A stretch of DNA of 40,227 nt from Oceanospirillaceae bacterium (GTDB lineage: Bacteria > Pseudomonadota > Gammaproteobacteria > Pseudomonadales > Balneatricaceae): assembly GCA_013215505.1 (NCBI GenBank), contig JABSQZ010000034.1, positions 1 to 40,227 of the forward strand, read 5' to 3'. The notes beneath the pieces were generated by a model, which worked only from the letters and a program-made list of their open reading frames with translations, was not told the DNA's origin and did no database searches. Below are positions 15,767-24,318 of this stretch, in pieces. Position 1 is the first letter of the stretch. Every line of letters starts with the position of its first letter. The position numbers and the translations under genes are program-made.

Positions 15767-16381
15767 TTAGGCAATTATTTCTGTTATTGCCGCTAGCCCG
15801 CCGCGGTGATCCTTATAGTCCAGCGGTATAACATGCACTGCACCCTGATGTTGTAACACCATTGACGGAAAACCGCTTATCGGTAAGCTATAAGCAAACT
15901 GTAATTCTTCAACAAAAGCCTGTTCTAATTTTTCTGAATTGAGATCTGCCGCAAATTTTTCACTATCAAGTCCTAACTCAGCCGCCAGCAAAATATGCGT
16001 TTCAGTGTCTGATGGATTCTTAGCCTTTAAATAATACGCCTCTTGTATGGCCAATATCATTTGCTCTTCAGCATCTTGCCAACGCGCGGCAATCACAGCC
16101 CGGCAAGCCGGATAGGTTGATCGGCGCGGTGAATTTTTTTGCCAAAAATCGTGGTTAAATTGAGTGCCAAGTAATCCTTCAATGTTTCTCCAGTAACCCG
16201 CTATCGCCTGCTGTTGCGCTAATGGCATAAGCTCGTCACTGTCCGGCGCCAAGCCGCCTACTACATTTTTTACCACGACCGTGTCTGGTAAAGCGTCTTG
16301 CAATTTCTGCCATTGCGGGCGGTGCCCCCAACACCAACTACACATTGGGTCATGCACATAAAACAAAGTCGTCGATGTCAT
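15767..16381 (-). CDS. DsbA-like (FrnE-type) thioredoxin-fold protein
   Basis: A 204-residue thioredoxin-fold protein with an inserted helical domain. The active site CSWC is at residues 14-17 (DPMCSWCWGHRPQW), and the cis-proline loop is SGFPSMVL near residue 173. There is no signal peptide, so it is cytoplasmic, like FrnE-type proteins and 2-hydroxychromene-2-carboxylate isomerase relatives; a role in thiol redox or isomerisation is likely. The ATG follows TAGGAGTAATAA. It stands alone on the minus strand, upstream of the hydroxyproline dehydratase with a 260-base gap. Confidence 0.85.
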   Translation of the reverse strand: MTSTTLFYVHDPMCSWCWGHRPQWQKLQDALPDTVVVKNVVGGLAPDSDELMPLAQQQAIAGYWRNIEGLLGTQFNHDFWQKNSPRRSTYPACRAVIAARWQDAEEQMILAIQEAYYLKAKNPSDTETHILLAAELGLDSEKFAADLNSEKLEQAFVEELQFAYSLPISGFPSMVLQHQGAVHVIPLDYKDHRGGLAAITEIIA

Positions 16382-16769
16382 TTATTACTCCTAGCCAAAT
16401 TGTGTATATACAAAGATGACCTTTAACTGATAGATATTGATGGATTTCGGACTACATTAACAACGAACGGTTCAAAAGTCCTTACAAAATGGCTTCATTC
16501 AAACTACAGAAAAATGAACCACCTGAGTCCAGCGTCCCTTTATACATGTGTAGATCTGACTAAGATCATCAAGGCCTTTACACGAAAGAAAATTTCAGTG
16601 AATTTGTAGTTAGCTAATATTTTTATAAAAACTGAGATTAGCCTATCCGCTATTGAATGTATTTGTAGTATTTTCGGGGTAGCGAGTCCGCTCATGACAC
16701 ATAGCGGAAGTTTTTGTGGGTCGAGAAACAATTAGTTTATACCTGTCATTTCTAGAATACTTCTCGAAG
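16382..16769. other. Intergenic stretch with no gene recognised
   Basis: Open frames here are short and unlike known proteins. A gamma-like sequence (TGACACATAGC) occurs near 16696, perhaps a worn copy of the dispersed repeat. Confidence 0.4.
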
Positions 16770-17139
16770 CTCTCAAATGACATTCGCGACAGGACAGATA
16801 CCGCTTGTAATCAACAACATACACTTAAGGTCACCGAGCTGGCCATTCGTGCACAAATAAATGCAGGGCTTCAGCTTCAAAGGCACAATAAATTGTCAGT
16901 TAAAACTGATTAACACAACCAAGAAAAATAATATAAAAGCACTGGGTCTTTGGGCCTTCTCTCATAAAGATGGCAGTATCTATGCAGAGCCCGGTCTGTT
17001 TGTGATTAACCCAGAGCAAAAAATACAAATCATGGGTACAGGTAATACCGCCTCTTGCAGACCCGATTTGCACGTGTTACTCGATGGCATCAAAGGTATT
17101 CAAAGTAGAGCATTACCGCTAATGGGCACAATAGAGTGA
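16770..17139 (+). pseudogene. Remnant of a peroxiredoxin-like (AhpC/TSA) protein
   Basis: Two overlapping plus-strand frames together read TLKVTELAIRAQINAGLQLQ then NKLSVKT in the first frame, and NNIKALGLWAFSHKDGSIYA then EPGLFVINPEQKI and RPDLHVLLDGIKGI in the second, so a frameshift lies near 16895. The second part matches the C-terminus of redoxin-domain peroxiredoxin-like proteins (the EPGLF-[VL]-[IV]-x-P-[DE] strand and [FC]-R-P-x-x-x-x-[LV]-L-x-x-[IL] helix). The N-terminal part with the peroxidatic cysteine is missing. It is a decayed 3-prime piece. Confidence 0.6.
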
Positions 17140-17326
17140 CAGTAGTGAGCAGTTAACCCAAATAGCCTGAGGAAATACTCTATCAAGAGCGCTATAGTCC
17201 CTTAATAATATTGTTTTTGTAAAAATTACCGCAGTGCTAATTTTTGATAAGATCAGGGTATCACTATTCGCACTGTGAGTGATTAATCAATTAGCTTTTC
17301 AGTGTACTCTAGCGGTGCTGTCAATA

Positions 17327-18067
17327 TTACTCTGAAAGACTATAGATCCCCTCACCTTTTTTAAATTTTTCTTTCTCTTGCTCCAAAATCACATTAAATC
17401 TATTTTCTGCCAACATGTCTTGTAATGCCTTAGTTATCTGCGGAAGAAGTGCTTCATGTTTTTTATGAAGATAAGGATACAGTGGAGTAACTACAAGGGG
17501 TGGTTCCAGGGCTTTAATAATATCTTTTAATTCTAGCTCACGGATCGTTTGCATACCTGAAAATCGACTGGCCAGGGCCAGATCTACCCGCCCAATCTCA
17601 GCTAATTTGAATGCCTGTTTCCAGGTTGAAATGACGTGAACATTCATTCCTGCTGTATTTTTTTCTGCGGTTTTATAACCTCTCACTACAGAGATTCTAT
17701 AAGGACGTAAACTTTCCCAACCCTTATCTACATTGATGGAATGTCTGCTCCAAGCCATTTGCTCAGAGACTACTGTAGATACAGGAATTTCCAGCAAGTT
17801 AGGATATTTTGACTTTAGCCCTGAAATGCGTAAAATTTCTACATCATTAATACCATTGTTTGTATTTAACAACGATCGTTCACCGGGTAGGTACCTAATT
17901 TCACAAGTGATTCCAATTTTTTCAAATGCCTCAACGATGATTTTTTCAGCAGCAACATGCATTGGTGTTGTTTGTCCTTGAGGTCTAGCACAAACAAGAG
18001 TTTCTGCGCCCCAGACAGTCATAGGTAACAAAAAATTAAATATAATAATAAACAATAATTTTTTCAT
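17327..18067 (-). CDS. Periplasmic substrate-binding protein (SBP_bac_3-like)
   Basis: A 246-residue exported receptor. Signal peptide: KKLLFIIIFNFLLPMTVWGA, cleaved before ETLVC. The mature protein is one periplasmic-binding (amino-acid type) domain: EAFEKIGITCEIRYLPGERS in lobe 1, SLRPYRISVVRGYKT at the hinge, GRVDLALASRFSG in lobe 2. Such proteins feed ABC importers or act as sensor domains; here no ABC permease or ATPase is adjacent, a pattern common in marine gammaproteobacteria. The start at 18067 gives a normal n-region; the ATG at 18082 is an alternative. It is the intact paralogue of the pseudogene at 763-1472. Confidence 0.8.
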   Translation of the reverse strand: MKKLLFIIIFNFLLPMTVWGAETLVCARPQGQTTPMHVAAEKIIVEAFEKIGITCEIRYLPGERSLLNTNNGINDVEILRISGLKSKYPNLLEIPVSTVVSEQMAWSRHSINVDKGWESLRPYRISVVRGYKTAEKNTAGMNVHVISTWKQAFKLAEIGRVDLALASRFSGMQTIRELELKDIIKALEPPLVVTPLYPYLHKKHEALLPQITKALQDMLAENRFNVILEQEKEKFKKGEGIYSLSE

Positions 18068-18082
18068 AATATAAAATAACAT

Positions 18083-18544
18083 CCATTGTCATATAATTTA
18101 TTTATTAACTAACAATACACAAAACTTAACATAAGCCTCAATCAAGTCAAGCTTCCTGCTCTCTATCTCTAATTCAAGCTACTGATTTAGATGCACTACT
18201 TGACTAATAAGATATAGAAGATTTACAGAGTTTACAACTGGCACCTTCAGAATAAATATAGGCTCATAATTGGCCTCTGTACCATGGGCTAGGCATTGAG
18301 AGTAATGGCCGCTCTTGGCCGACAGTCGTCAAATGCCAGTCACACTCTTAAGCTAGCTAACCAGCCTGGAAGCTACTGGACTTGACACATTGCAGACATT
18401 TCAAAGGCTCTGGCGAAAGGTGTTTTTAGAACCAAATAGGTGTCTAGAAAACTACGTTCTGATCAGTTGGAAAATGCCTGGCCGGAGTATATGAGTTAGT
18501 CTTTGCTTTGTTTGTAACATTAAATACACAATTGTATCGTAGGC
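18083..18544. other. Long intergenic stretch, left border of the repeat-rich array
   Basis: No gene is recognised. It contains a full beta-gamma-delta repeat at 18304-18455. No promoter for the binding-protein gene can be read with confidence. Confidence 0.5.
18304..18455 (+). repeat. Composite repeat, beta-gamma-delta modules, full copy
   Basis: Beta: TGGCCGCTCTTGGCCGACAG. Gamma: CTTGACACATTGCAGACATT. Delta: AAGGCTCTGGCGAAAGGTGT followed by TTTTAGAACCAAATAGGTGT and CTAGAAAACTA. This is the most complete example of the right half of the family and serves as the reference for the other entries. On the plus strand the module order is alpha, beta, gamma, delta. Confidence 0.8.
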
Positions 18545-18570
18545 ATAAAAAAGCCCGCAATAGAGGGCTA
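18545..18570 (-). terminator. Rho-independent terminator
   Basis: On the minus strand the sequence reads AGCCC, an eight-base loop, GGGCT and then a run of six T. It lies 31 bases past the stop of the gene at 18601-19125, and so closes the left end of the minus-strand array. Confidence 0.8.
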
Positions 18571-18600
18571 CGATTCAACTAATCAGTTACCTTAACTTAT

Positions 18601-19125
18601 TCAAGACACAACCCTAATACCAACTATGCTGTAACCAGATAACTCTTCCACGCAATCTGTATCAAGAGTGCCTACAAACTCATTCAATAAACTAATACTT
18701 TTAAACAAGCCATTTTTCTTGTTTAAATATTTATCAACTAACTCATCGCATTCATCGCATTCATCGCAAGAAAGTAACTCAGATTCAATAATGGAATATC
18801 CTCCTTCAGGATTTCCAATATCATATCCGTGAACATCATTTGATTCACCAACCCTAGAGAGTTCAAGAAATAGAGGTTCCAAATTTTTATCTTTGGCAAG
18901 CTTATAATAGAGCTCTGCAACAATAAAATCACTGACAACATAGATTTCGGACTCTTCACCAATATCAACGAATTCTCGGCGAGAATCAATTTTTGATTGA
19001 GCGTCCCCAGAATCAATCGGCCATATATCACCACCCAATCCTGAAAACTGCCCGGCAATATGACCCTCGCACAGTTGCTTGGTTGCGCTCCAATTCTGTT
19101 TAACAATATACCATGTCGACATCAT
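18601..19125 (-). CDS. Hypothetical acidic protein, last gene of the array
   Basis: A 174-residue soluble acidic protein with no signal peptide or membrane segment. It is not recognised. The mixture of VSDFIVAELYYKLAK, VHGYDIGNPEGGYSIIESEL and a short acidic linker gives the look of SMI1/KNR4- or immunity-type accessory proteins, without a firm match. A 9-base tandem repeat (three units, about 18740-18768) encodes DECDECDE, which may vary in copy number. An attC-like hairpin lies just before its start and a strong terminator just after its end. ATG at 19125 or 19122. Confidence 0.65.
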   Translation of the reverse strand: MMSTWYIVKQNWSATKQLCEGHIAGQFSGLGGDIWPIDSGDAQSKIDSRREFVDIGEESEIYVVSDFIVAELYYKLAKDKNLEPLFLELSRVGESNDVHGYDIGNPEGGYSIIESELLSCDECDECDELVDKYLNKKNGLFKSISLLNEFVGTLDTDCVEELSGYSIVGIRVVS

Positions 19126-19137
19126 CTAATTACCGTT

Positions 19138-19200
19138 GCTCCTGCTGGAGGGATGTAACAGAGTGAGGAACCGGAGGCGTGAAAGCCGCCAGCAACCGTA
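19138..19200 (-). repeat. attC-like hairpin A
   Basis: On the minus strand GGTTGCTGG pairs with CCAGCA and GCAAC (a bulge between), enclosing the shared centre GGCGGCTTTCACG then GGTTCCTCACTCTGTTACA. It ends about 13 bases before the start of the gene at 19125. The same centre is found at 22845-22905, 30733-30785 and 36724-36775. Confidence 0.5.
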
Positions 19201-19230
19201 TGCTACTAACTGGTATGCACCTAGAACAGC

Positions 19231-19405
19231 AGACACTTCAAAGAGTTATTAAACGTTAATCGTTGATGAATGACAAGGGGAGATCACAGAACAAATATAA
19301 CTAAGCAAAATCTCTCCTTTTGGCCGACAGTCGTCATAACTAACCAAAGACTCAGCGCTTGCAAGTCAGCCTGGGTAACGGCAAAACCTGACACATAGCA
19401 AACAA
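19231..19405 (+). repeat. Composite repeat, alpha-beta-gamma modules
   Basis: Alpha: CTTCAAAGAGTTATTAAACG then TTAATCGTTGATGAATGACA and AGGGGAGATCACAG. Beta: CTCCTTTTGGCCGACAGTCG. Gamma: AACCTGACACATAGCAAACA. It fills the 344-base spacer between the LysR gene and the gene at 18601, together with hairpin A. Confidence 0.8.
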
Positions 19406-19469
19406 AACAGGGGTTGAGATTATTGTCTTATTTATTGATCATTGATGAACTAAAAGAGGTTTTTCCAGA

Positions 19470-20369
19470 TTAAAAAATAGGACAATCAAAGTGTTCTTGT
19501 AAAGTTAAGTTTAATGTTTCAAAACGTGCAGGCATCGGCCTGTTTCTCTTTTTTACAATATATAACGTTTCTATTACTGGCTTTTTGGGGTTAAATATTT
19601 TTAACTTCTGAGAGTCTTGGAAAAAATCTACTGCACTTTTTGGTAACACTGTAAAGCCTAACCCCATGGCTACGGGTAGCAGTATTTGGCTTGTTTGATT
19701 GACATAACCAGTAACAGGGATTTCCTTAATACTTAAGTGAGTAAAATCTGATTCCTGATTTTGTGCGAAATAAAGAGATAGCCAATGTGCGGCATCTGGG
19801 TGATCAATAAGACCAAGCTCGGTTAATAAATTTTCACCATAACTGTCAGTTTCAACATTAGCGGGGAGTACTAAGCAAAGCTGCTCTTGGCCAAACTCAT
19901 GTACATCAAAGAGACTATGGTTTGGCACATCAGTGATAATACCAAAGTCTACAATCCCTGTTTGTATTTCTTTCAATATCTGATAATTAGGAGCCGATTT
20001 TAGTTTAACAACAAGCTGCGAGTGCTTAATTTGTAAATCCAATAACTTGGGATAAAGGACCAAGGCAAGGGCACCAGAGCAAGCTAAAGTACAATATCCG
20101 GAAAAGGGGTCGTCAAAAGCTAGTTGCTCTAATAACACATGCTCATTTATTGCTAACTCTACAGCGTATTGATAGACCAACCGGCCTTGTTCTGTCAGCT
20201 CAAAGCTTTTCTTTTCTCGAAGTATAAGTGGGTACCCACAGGAAATTTCAAGTTTACTAATATGCTGACTGACACCAGGTTGAGTCATCAATAACTTTTC
20301 GGCAGTTTTAGTAAAATGGCCCGTATCAATAAGGGTAATAAAGGTTTTTAGCCAATTAGGATTTAACAT
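19470..20369 (-). CDS. LysR-family transcriptional regulator
   Basis: A 299-residue regulator: N-terminal winged helix (residues 1-60; NWLKTFITLIDTGHFTKTAE and TQPGVSQHISKLE recognition helix) and a C-terminal periplasmic-binding-like effector domain (about residues 90-295). The start at 20369 follows GGTGGCG. It is divergent from the decayed glyoxalase gene at 20501-20978, which was probably its target; if so, the regulator has lost its partner. The effector is unknown. It is the left-most regulator of the minus-strand array. Confidence 0.85.
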   Translation of the reverse strand: MLNPNWLKTFITLIDTGHFTKTAEKLLMTQPGVSQHISKLEISCGYPLILREKKSFELTEQGRLVYQYAVELAINEHVLLEQLAFDDPFSGYCTLACSGALALVLYPKLLDLQIKHSQLVVKLKSAPNYQILKEIQTGIVDFGIITDVPNHSLFDVHEFGQEQLCLVLPANVETDSYGENLLTELGLIDHPDAAHWLSLYFAQNQESDFTHLSIKEIPVTGYVNQTSQILLPVAMGLGFTVLPKSAVDFFQDSQKLKIFNPKKPVIETLYIVKKRNRPMPARFETLNLTLQEHFDCPIF

Positions 20370-20500
20370 CGCCACCATCATAACAATAAATTATCATTTT
20401 AATTATAATTGATTATTTTGAATAATAAACAATATTACATATGATAACTTCATTAAATGAAATAACGAATTAAACAGCTAAGTTTTGAATAATTTTGAAG

Positions 20501-20978
20501 ATGAATCATGTAGGTATTATGGTTGGCGATACGGATACAGAGATTAAGTTTTATGCTAAGGCACTTGGTCTTAAAATTGTTATAGGTAACACTATAGTCA
20601 TAGAAGAACGTGAGATAGCAATATGTAGGATGTGTTGCTGTTTTTGGTGAAGGTTTTAAAAAGGTTTAATATTGCTCAGTTAGTAACAATGGACGGCATT
20701 GGTATTTAGTTATTTGAAATGAAAGAACGGGCGGGACGTCATGATGTTGATTCCTCTCGACTTGGTGTTTTCCATTTTTTCTTCAAAACGATGATTTTGA
20801 AGGTGCCATACTAAAAACTGAAGAGTTTGGTGGAAAGGTAAGAATGGATATCATGCGTTATCACCCAGAAGACGACAGTAAACCAGCTAAAATGGTTTAT
20901 TTATAAGACCCATTAGGCAATTTATTTGAGCTGTACTCACACAGTTATGAAGAAACTTACGCCTCCGATTATGAGTAA
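20501..20978 (+). pseudogene. Decayed glyoxalase/VOC-family gene
   Basis: The start ATG reads NHVGIMVGDTDTEIKFYAKA then LGLKIVIGN, a typical VOC first half. Later pieces in other frames read VAVFGEGFKRFNIAQLV, GVFHFF, EGAILKTEEFGGKVRM, YHPEDDSKPAKMVYL, a stop, then DPLGNLFELYSHSYE, the usual last strand. At least two frameshifts (near 20630 and 20785) and two stops (near 20708 and 20905) break it. It lies divergent from the LysR gene at 19470-20369. Confidence 0.75.
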
Positions 20979-21364
20979 TGTACAGGTATAAAAATTAAAT
21001 ATCACAGCAGAGCTAGTTGTCCCTGGCAGGACAATAACTTGACACAGATCGAAATTATTAATGAATGGATACCTGCCCTCAGCGAATACAAATTTGTTAA
21101 TTAATGTGTATCCCTTTCTTTTTTGTCTGTAATTACAATACTTCAGAATATATACCTCACTAACACTAATTTTTAAAAAATTAATTGTTTTCATCAAACA
21201 TCAAACAACTCTTATACTTTATTCATCTAAAACAGAGGCTTAAAGAGAAAGATCACACGTATTCCTGGTGAGAGAATATCGGCCACAGACTATTATTCAA
21301 CATAGCTGGAATTTTAATCATTCCAAATATGCAGGTATATAAGCTTCTAATAGGGATAACAAAG
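20979..21364. other. Intergenic stretch with a small inverted repeat
   Basis: Contains AGTTGTCC, a six-base centre and GGACAATAACT (21015-21039), an imperfect inverted repeat that could be a regulator site. Open frames on the minus strand here do not resemble proteins. Otherwise nothing is recognised. Confidence 0.35.
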
Positions 21365-22255
21365 ATGAACAAGCTGATTGAAATGGAGACTTTTTTTCAG
21401 GTCGTCGATGCTGGCAGCCTGGCAGCTGCGGCCAGGAGCTTACGCCGCAATCCATCGTCAGTGAGCAAGATCATCAGTGCACTTGAAGATCGGCTGTCGG
21501 TTCGTTTGCTGACACGGACGACACGCAATATAACGCTGACTGATGCAGGCAGAGACTTTTTTGAACATTGTAAAGCCATTCTGACCAACATTGACGAAGC
21601 AGAGGAAGCTGCTATAGCGTGTCATAGTGAACCACAAGGACGGTTGCATGTTTTTGGTATGAATGCATGTTCACCCAATGTTATTATCCCCTTGGTCGAG
21701 GGCTTTCTCACTCATTATCCTAACGTCCAAATAGACATTACTCAGGCAGAGTATTTCCCAGATATGGTTGCCGCTGATATGGATGTAGCATTGCACATAG
21801 GTGAGATTACATCAAAGGGGCTAAAATGTGTGAAATTGTCACCCAGTCGCCGGCTGATTTGCGCGTCTCCAGAATATATCGCAACCCATGGAGCTCCCCA
21901 GTCATTAGCCAGTCTTGTAGATCACAATTGTATTGGGTTTAGTAAGAGCCACAAATTCAAAAATTGGGAACTAAGTCGTGATGGACAAACCGAAAAAATT
22001 CAGCCTTCAGGAATTTTAGTTGCCAGTCATGCTCAGTTGATTCGCGAGTCGGCGCTGTCTGGTTGGGGAATATGTCAGCTCTCAGATTTCATCATCGGCC
22101 AGGACATTCAAGAGGGCCGGCTGGTCGTATTATTCCCTGAACAACTGGAAATTATCACAAATTATGTTTGCGCGATTTACCCACGTAAAAAGAGGACCCC
22201 GGAGAAAACGTTGGTCTTCGTCGAACATTTACAAGAAAAACTATCAAGAGACTAG
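21365..22255 (+). CDS. LysR-family transcriptional regulator (CrgA/DmlR-like group)
   Basis: A 296-residue regulator. The N-terminus (MNKLIEMETFFQVVDAGSLA then RRNPSSVSKIISALE and the LLTRTTRNITLTDAG turn) is typical of the AaeR/DmlR/CrgA-like LysR group; the effector domain follows (GRLHVFGMNA onward, ending SRD). The ATG at 21365 follows AGGGATAAC; the upstream ATG at 21329 is unlikely. This gene is the only intact plus-strand gene within the minus-strand array and is visibly richer in G and C than its neighbours, which suggests separate acquisition. Target unknown. Confidence 0.85.
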   Translation: MNKLIEMETFFQVVDAGSLAAAARSLRRNPSSVSKIISALEDRLSVRLLTRTTRNITLTDAGRDFFEHCKAILTNIDEAEEAAIACHSEPQGRLHVFGMNACSPNVIIPLVEGFLTHYPNVQIDITQAEYFPDMVAADMDVALHIGEITSKGLKCVKLSPSRRLICASPEYIATHGAPQSLASLVDHNCIGFSKSHKFKNWELSRDGQTEKIQPSGILVASHAQLIRESALSGWGICQLSDFIIGQDIQEGRLVVLFPEQLEIITNYVCAIYPRKKRTPEKTLVFVEHLQEKLSRD

Positions 22256-22308
22256 TTTAGATGAGCATCTCCCAGAATCTCGAAAATTCCAATTTCTAGT
22301 AAATCAAG

Positions 22309-22340
22309 AATGTCCGCAATTGGCCGTTACCGACTGTCAC
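22309..22340 (+). repeat. Composite repeat, beta module
   Basis: ATGTCCGCAATTGGCCGTTA then CCGACTGTCACTAATC. It lies directly past the stop of the gene at 22340-22819. Confidence 0.7.
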
Positions 22341-22819
22341 TAATCATTGCTTAAGCGCTCTCCAAGCGCAGGATCTGACATGTTTCCCGATACTGATTGC
22401 CGGTTCTTGTTATATATCTCCTCGAACCCAGGTAGATATTTATTGGGTATTAGAAGAGATACGAAGTTTGAGTTAGCTATTTTTAACTTAACATTATTAC
22501 CCTCAATGTCGTACCCAGTGATATTGGACCATTTTAGGTATATAGACGGTACTAGAAATTGTATATAAATTGGTTGGATAAGGTATAACCCTGTGGAAGA
22601 TACAACTGTATTAGAAACGCCGGTTTTACTTCTAGCACCACGTTCATCGACGAGACGGACCATTGACCAAGACCAAATTGGGACATGAGTACGTTCCCCT
22701 TTAGGGCTACCAGACCACACATTGAATTTGTAAGATTTGACCAGAACTCCCCAGCTACCAGTATGACCTAAGAGCCAAAAGAAAAATACAATGATTAGTA
22801 ATGTATATATTGCTTCCAT
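22340..22819 (-). CDS. Hypothetical membrane-anchored protein
   Basis: A 159-residue protein with one N-terminal membrane segment (IYTLLIIVFFFWLLGHTG) and a mostly beta-rich remainder (WSMVRLVDERGARSK, STGLYLIQPIYIQFL), ending in a polar tail. No family recognised. The start at 22819 lies ten bases after the attC-like hairpin B; the beta module follows its stop. This start-hairpin, stop-repeat layout is that of a gene cassette. Confidence 0.65.
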   Translation of the reverse strand: MEAIYTLLIIVFFFWLLGHTGSWGVLVKSYKFNVWSGSPKGERTHVPIWSWSMVRLVDERGARSKTGVSNTVVSSTGLYLIQPIYIQFLVPSIYLKWSNITGYDIEGNNVKLKIANSNFVSLLIPNKYLPGFEEIYNKNRQSVSGNMSDPALGERLSND

Positions 22820-22828
22820 TGAATACCT

Positions 22829-22923
22829 AAAATATAACTACATTGTGTGATGCGGCTGTAACAGAGTAAGGAACGGGTGCCATGAAAGCCGTCCCTCGCG
22901 AACATCACAAGGTTGTTTAGGCC
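22829..22923 (-). repeat. attC-like hairpin B
   Basis: On the minus strand CCTAAACAAC pairs with GTT and TTTTAGG at the outer end, and TTGTGATG pairs with CATCACACAA inside. The loop region holds the shared centre GGGACGGCTTTCATG and GTTCCTTACTCTGTTACAGC. The 95-base span, two-step stem and simple outer boxes resemble an integron attC site in overall architecture, though the outer boxes do not match the GTTRRRY consensus exactly. Confidence 0.5.
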
Positions 22924-22929
22924 ATTCGT

Positions 22930-22965
22930 TAATGACCGCTTTTGGCCGATACCGCCGATTACGAA
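22930..22965 (+). repeat. Composite repeat, beta module
   Basis: AATGACCGCTTTTGGCCGAT then ACCGCCGATTACG. It follows the end of the gene at 23029 on the minus strand. Confidence 0.7.
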
Positions 22966-23028
22966 TCACAGTTACACTTTTTCTTTTGCAGCTTTCTTGT
23001 TACTTCAGAGTGCTATATACATAATGTA

Positions 23029-23235
23029 TCAGTCAGAATTCAAATAAGACTCAAGCTCTTTACCAGATAAGTCTTTGACTGAATCATCTATCATCTCTAA
23101 AGCTATATAACTTAGCCTAGACTCAATAAATATCCTTTCTTCATACGATAATAATCTACAAAGCTTTCTTTCAGCCAATGTAACAATGGCTTTGTGCCAA
23201 TTGACGGTTAATTTATCCATTATCACCTTAGGCAT
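23029..23235 (-). CDS. Small hypothetical protein, 68 residues
   Basis: Soluble, mainly helical protein (WHKAIVTLAERKLCRLLSYE, ERIFIESRLSYIALEMIDDS). Its start overlaps the end of the gene at 23228 by eight bases, so the two are translationally coupled and probably work together. No family recognised. Confidence 0.6.
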   Translation of the reverse strand: MPKVIMDKLTVNWHKAIVTLAERKLCRLLSYEERIFIESRLSYIALEMIDDSVKDLSGKELESYLNSD

Positions 23236-23545
23236 AAAATTGGGGTGTAAAAAATAGAGCTATGACAACTGGGTACTGAAATAAGAGATATTTCCTAGCT
23301 TGATTTAATTGCTGTTTGAGGTCAACACTAGCATCCGATCTTGCATATGATTTTGTAAATAGACAGATAAGAAACTTAATGTCCTTAAGCAATATATAGC
23401 TCGTTAATTTTCTTTCAAGGATAGTCAGCCCTAGTTGCTTTTGTTGCTCGATATCGATACTGGATATTTCAGTTAATATCTTTAGATATTGTTTCAAGAG
23501 ATATGCCCAGGTAGCCAATAAAGCGATAACTATAAAACCAAACAT
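23228..23545 (-). CDS. Small two-helix membrane protein
   Basis: A 105-residue protein with hydrophobic helices at both ends (GFIVIALLATWAYLLKQYLK and YLLFQYPVVIALFF) and a polar helical middle. The layout, but not the sequence, resembles universal stress protein B. The gene overlaps the 68-residue gene that follows, forming a two-gene unit that would be carried as a single cassette. No family assigned. Confidence 0.6.
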   Translation of the reverse strand: MFGFIVIALLATWAYLLKQYLKILTEISSIDIEQQKQLGLTILERKLTSYILLKDIKFLICLFTKSYARSDASVDLKQQLNQARKYLLFQYPVVIALFFTPQFYA

Positions 23546-23555
23546 TTACATATCT

Positions 23556-23597
23556 CCAATAACCCGACTGGAAGCGAAATTAGTGTCCTGGTTAGGC
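23556..23597 (-). repeat. Short attC-like hairpin C
   Basis: On the minus strand GCCTAACCAGGAC is followed, after a 16-base spacer, by GTCGGGTTATTGG; TAACC pairs with GGTTA and GAC with GTC. The left box GCCTAAC fits the RYYYAAC form of an attC outer box. It lies 11 bases before the start of the gene at 23545. Confidence 0.3.
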
Positions 23598-23600
23598 TTT

Positions 23601-23755
23601 AGAACAGTCGCCACTTCAACGAGTTATTAAACGTTAATCGATGATGAATGACAAGGGGAGATCACAGGGTAAATACAAGCTTAGCAAAAGGGCCGCTTTT
23701 GGCCGTAAGCCACCTATATCTTTCAGCTCAAGATTTTCAGTTCTGACACATAGAA
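23601..23755 (+). repeat. Composite repeat, alpha-beta-gamma modules
   Basis: Alpha: CTTCAACGAGTTATTAAACG then TTAATCGATGATGAATGACA. Beta: AAGGGCCGCTTTTGGCCGTA. Gamma: GTTCTGACACATAGAAGACG. It fills most of the 281-base spacer. Confidence 0.8.
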
Positions 23756-23826
23756 GACGCTTTGATAAATCAAGCCAGTACACTTTGAGCCTAAATATAT
23801 TACTGCACTAGCGTTGTTTTACCATT

Positions 23827-24255
23827 TCAGTTTAAATACAAAATAGTGTCAGTTTGAGCGTTTTCATGAGTTAACTTTACTGATTTCTTCAGACTCGAAT
23901 GTAGCCAGTGTAAGAAGTTAATCAAACTCCTATAGTTGATTTCACTATCTATATCCCCCGGTGAAACGTCTAACTCTATTTCAGAATTGATAAAAAAATG
24001 GCAATTTATTAAAATACCATTCTCTATTACGATTCCAAGTGTTGTTGGCTCTGTTTCCTGCAATTTCTTAATTTCGTTAAAGCATTCGGGCAAAACCATA
24101 ACCTTTTGACCGTGCTTAAAACTTAGCTGATAACCTGAAATAAATAGACTATTTATAAATAGATTCCACACGAATACATCGACATCTTCTACATAGATAT
24201 CTCTCAACGAACCTTCTGGCACAAAATCCTGTTTTACTTCGTTCCATTCTTTCAT
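23827..24255 (-). CDS. Hypothetical protein, 142 residues
   Basis: The ATG at 24255 follows GGAGCTAGC and is preferred to the upstream start at 24300. The soluble product starts MKEWNEVKQDFVPEGSLRDI and contains a mixed alpha-beta sequence (DVDVFVWNLFINSLF, INCHFFINSEIELDVSPGDI, SLINFLHWLHSSLKK). The sequence style resembles small immunity-type or accessory proteins, with no firm family match. Confidence 0.6.
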   Translation of the reverse strand: MKEWNEVKQDFVPEGSLRDIYVEDVDVFVWNLFINSLFISGYQLSFKHGQKVMVLPECFNEIKKLQETEPTTLGIVIENGILINCHFFINSEIELDVSPGDIDSEINYRSLINFLHWLHSSLKKSVKLTHENAQTDTILYLN

Positions 24256-24318
24256 GCTAGCTCCGTATAACATCTTAAGATCGCAAATGACCGTTGGCAA
24301 GGTCCTAGTTATATAGAC

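Noticed and set aside
20937-21197. Minus-strand 86-codon frame after the glyoxalase remnant
   Set aside because: It overlaps the end of the recognisable remnant, lacks a ribosome-binding site and has no protein-like features.
23228-23545. Universal stress protein B
   Set aside because: Only the layout (helix, polar middle, helix) is similar; no sequence motif supports it.
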